From Ruminococcaceae bacterium YRB3002 (lineage in GTDB: Bacteria > Bacillota > Clostridia > Saccharofermentanales > Saccharofermentanaceae): a stretch of DNA of 38,998 nucleotides. The stretch is taken from the NCBI GenBank assembly GCA_900099715.1, contig FMTG01000011.1, forward strand, positions 47,719-86,716, given 5' to 3'. The notes beneath the pieces were generated by a model. It was given only the letters and a program-made list of their open reading frames with translations. It made no database searches and was not told where the DNA came from. Positions 38,776 to 38,998 of the stretch are shown here, piece by piece. A program made the translations under genes and the position numbers. Every line of letters starts with the position of its first letter. Position 1 is the stretch's first letter.

Positions 38776-38998
38776 ATGAGAATCAAACAAATCAAAAAGC
38801 ACTTCAACTCAGCAATCAACGAGATCGCAGAACATCCGCAAGACTACTGCTTCGACCCGGAACGCGACTTTACCCGCAAACGTAAGATATCTGCGAAAGA
38901 TGTAATTAAAGGGGTAATTAACATGTCTGGAAGCAGCTTGAAGAATGAAGTAATCGACATGTTTATGGAGTCTTCAGATATGCCCACAACACCAGCAT
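38776..38998 (+). CDS. IS4-family transposase, N-terminal part (cut by window edge)
   Basis: The first 74 codons of a transposase. AAGGAGG lies 6 bases before the ATG. The segment DFTRKRKISAKDVIKGVI followed by NMSGSSLKNEVIDMF is the usual N-terminal region of IS4-type transposases, just before the first catalytic Asp region, which is beyond the window. The gene looks intact as far as it goes. It belongs to an insertion sequence next to a dispersed element and 270 bases upstream of the FkbH-like operon. Being incomplete, its activity cannot be judged. Confidence 0.85.
   Translation, partial: MRIKQIKKHFNSAINEIAEHPQDYCFDPERDFTRKRKISAKDVIKGVINMSGSSLKNEVIDMFMESSDMPTTPA

Larger units (their letters stand above)
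38586..38998 (+). mobile_element. Left part of an IS4-type insertion sequence
   Basis: The transposase start, a strong upstream hairpin, and an AT-rich leader form the left end of an insertion sequence cut by the window. The terminal inverted repeat is likely near 38590 (CAATGTCATTAAGTTAAG), but the exact end and target duplication cannot be fixed without the right end. Confidence 0.6.

Noticed and set aside
38694..38885. 63-residue plus-strand ORF across the IS hairpin
   Set aside because: It runs through the hairpin and out of frame with the transposase, which has its own AGGAGG and ATG at 38776.
1..38998. tRNA or rRNA genes
   Set aside because: No cloverleaf ends, TTC-loop text or rRNA-like stretches were noticed in the intergenic regions.

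Overview
The window looks like chromosomal DNA of a Gram-positive member of the Clostridia, probably a gut or rumen relative of the Lachnospiraceae or Oscillospiraceae. The signs are sortase-assembled pilus genes with LPXTG-type signals, an Agr-like GHKL/LytTR two-component system, a glmS-type ribozyme, YvcK, a DUF1186/SEC-C protein, and purine-rich AGGAGG ribosome binding sites. I cannot name the genus. Most genes lie on the minus strand; the plus-strand genes are an SDR oxidoreductase, two zinc-ribbon proteins, a protein kinase and a transposase cut by the right edge.

Layout. 94-3248: an amino-sugar operon (minus) running promoter, glmS-type ribozyme, nagB, a left-handed beta-helix acyltransferase, glmM, terminator. 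3269-10690: an operon (minus) for a secreted M13 lipoprotein peptidase, a FtsX/MacB-like ABC exporter, and an Agr-like kinase with its LytTR regulator; a 21-bp-spaced direct repeat before the first gene is a likely operator for that regulator. 10688-12111: a PARG-like protein and a metallophosphoesterase that appears leaderless. 12214-20310: a complete pilus locus (signal peptidase I, large adhesin with a dead CHAP-like domain, backbone pilin, class C sortase, minor pilin with an unusual sorting signal, second sortase). 20399-26220: a LicC-like nucleotidyltransferase with an HTH domain, then a RiPP-like export and modification set (ABC exporter, S26 peptidase, PqqD, HPr-kinase-like protein) translationally coupled to yvcK.

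26327-33080: an accessory region. It holds the SDR gene, an array of four perfect hairpins repeated every 51-52 bp, and three small envelope or zinc-ribbon genes that share one promoter architecture (a GTCTGC-N5-GCAGAC palindrome exactly 17 nt before GTGNTATAA). It also holds a DUF1186/SEC-C gene and a divergent XRE regulator / membrane protein kinase pair. 33269-38505: an operon (minus) of FkbH-like HAD enzyme, acyl carrier protein, VOC protein, MBOAT acyltransferase, ThrH-type phosphatase and membrane PEBP protein, resembling a dlt-like envelope acylation system loaded by FkbH instead of DltA. The right edge is the start of an IS4-type insertion sequence. Dispersed GTGAAATGGGGACGG elements and REP-like hairpins occupy several gaps.

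The strongest unusual signals are the glmS-type ribozyme in front of nagB instead of glmS, the shared palindrome/extended -10 promoter at three genes with a weaker fourth copy, the 52-bp hairpin array, the FkbH/ACP/MBOAT operon, and the PqqD/HprK-like/S26/ABC cluster without a visible precursor. All calls come from reading the sequence; no database search was possible.
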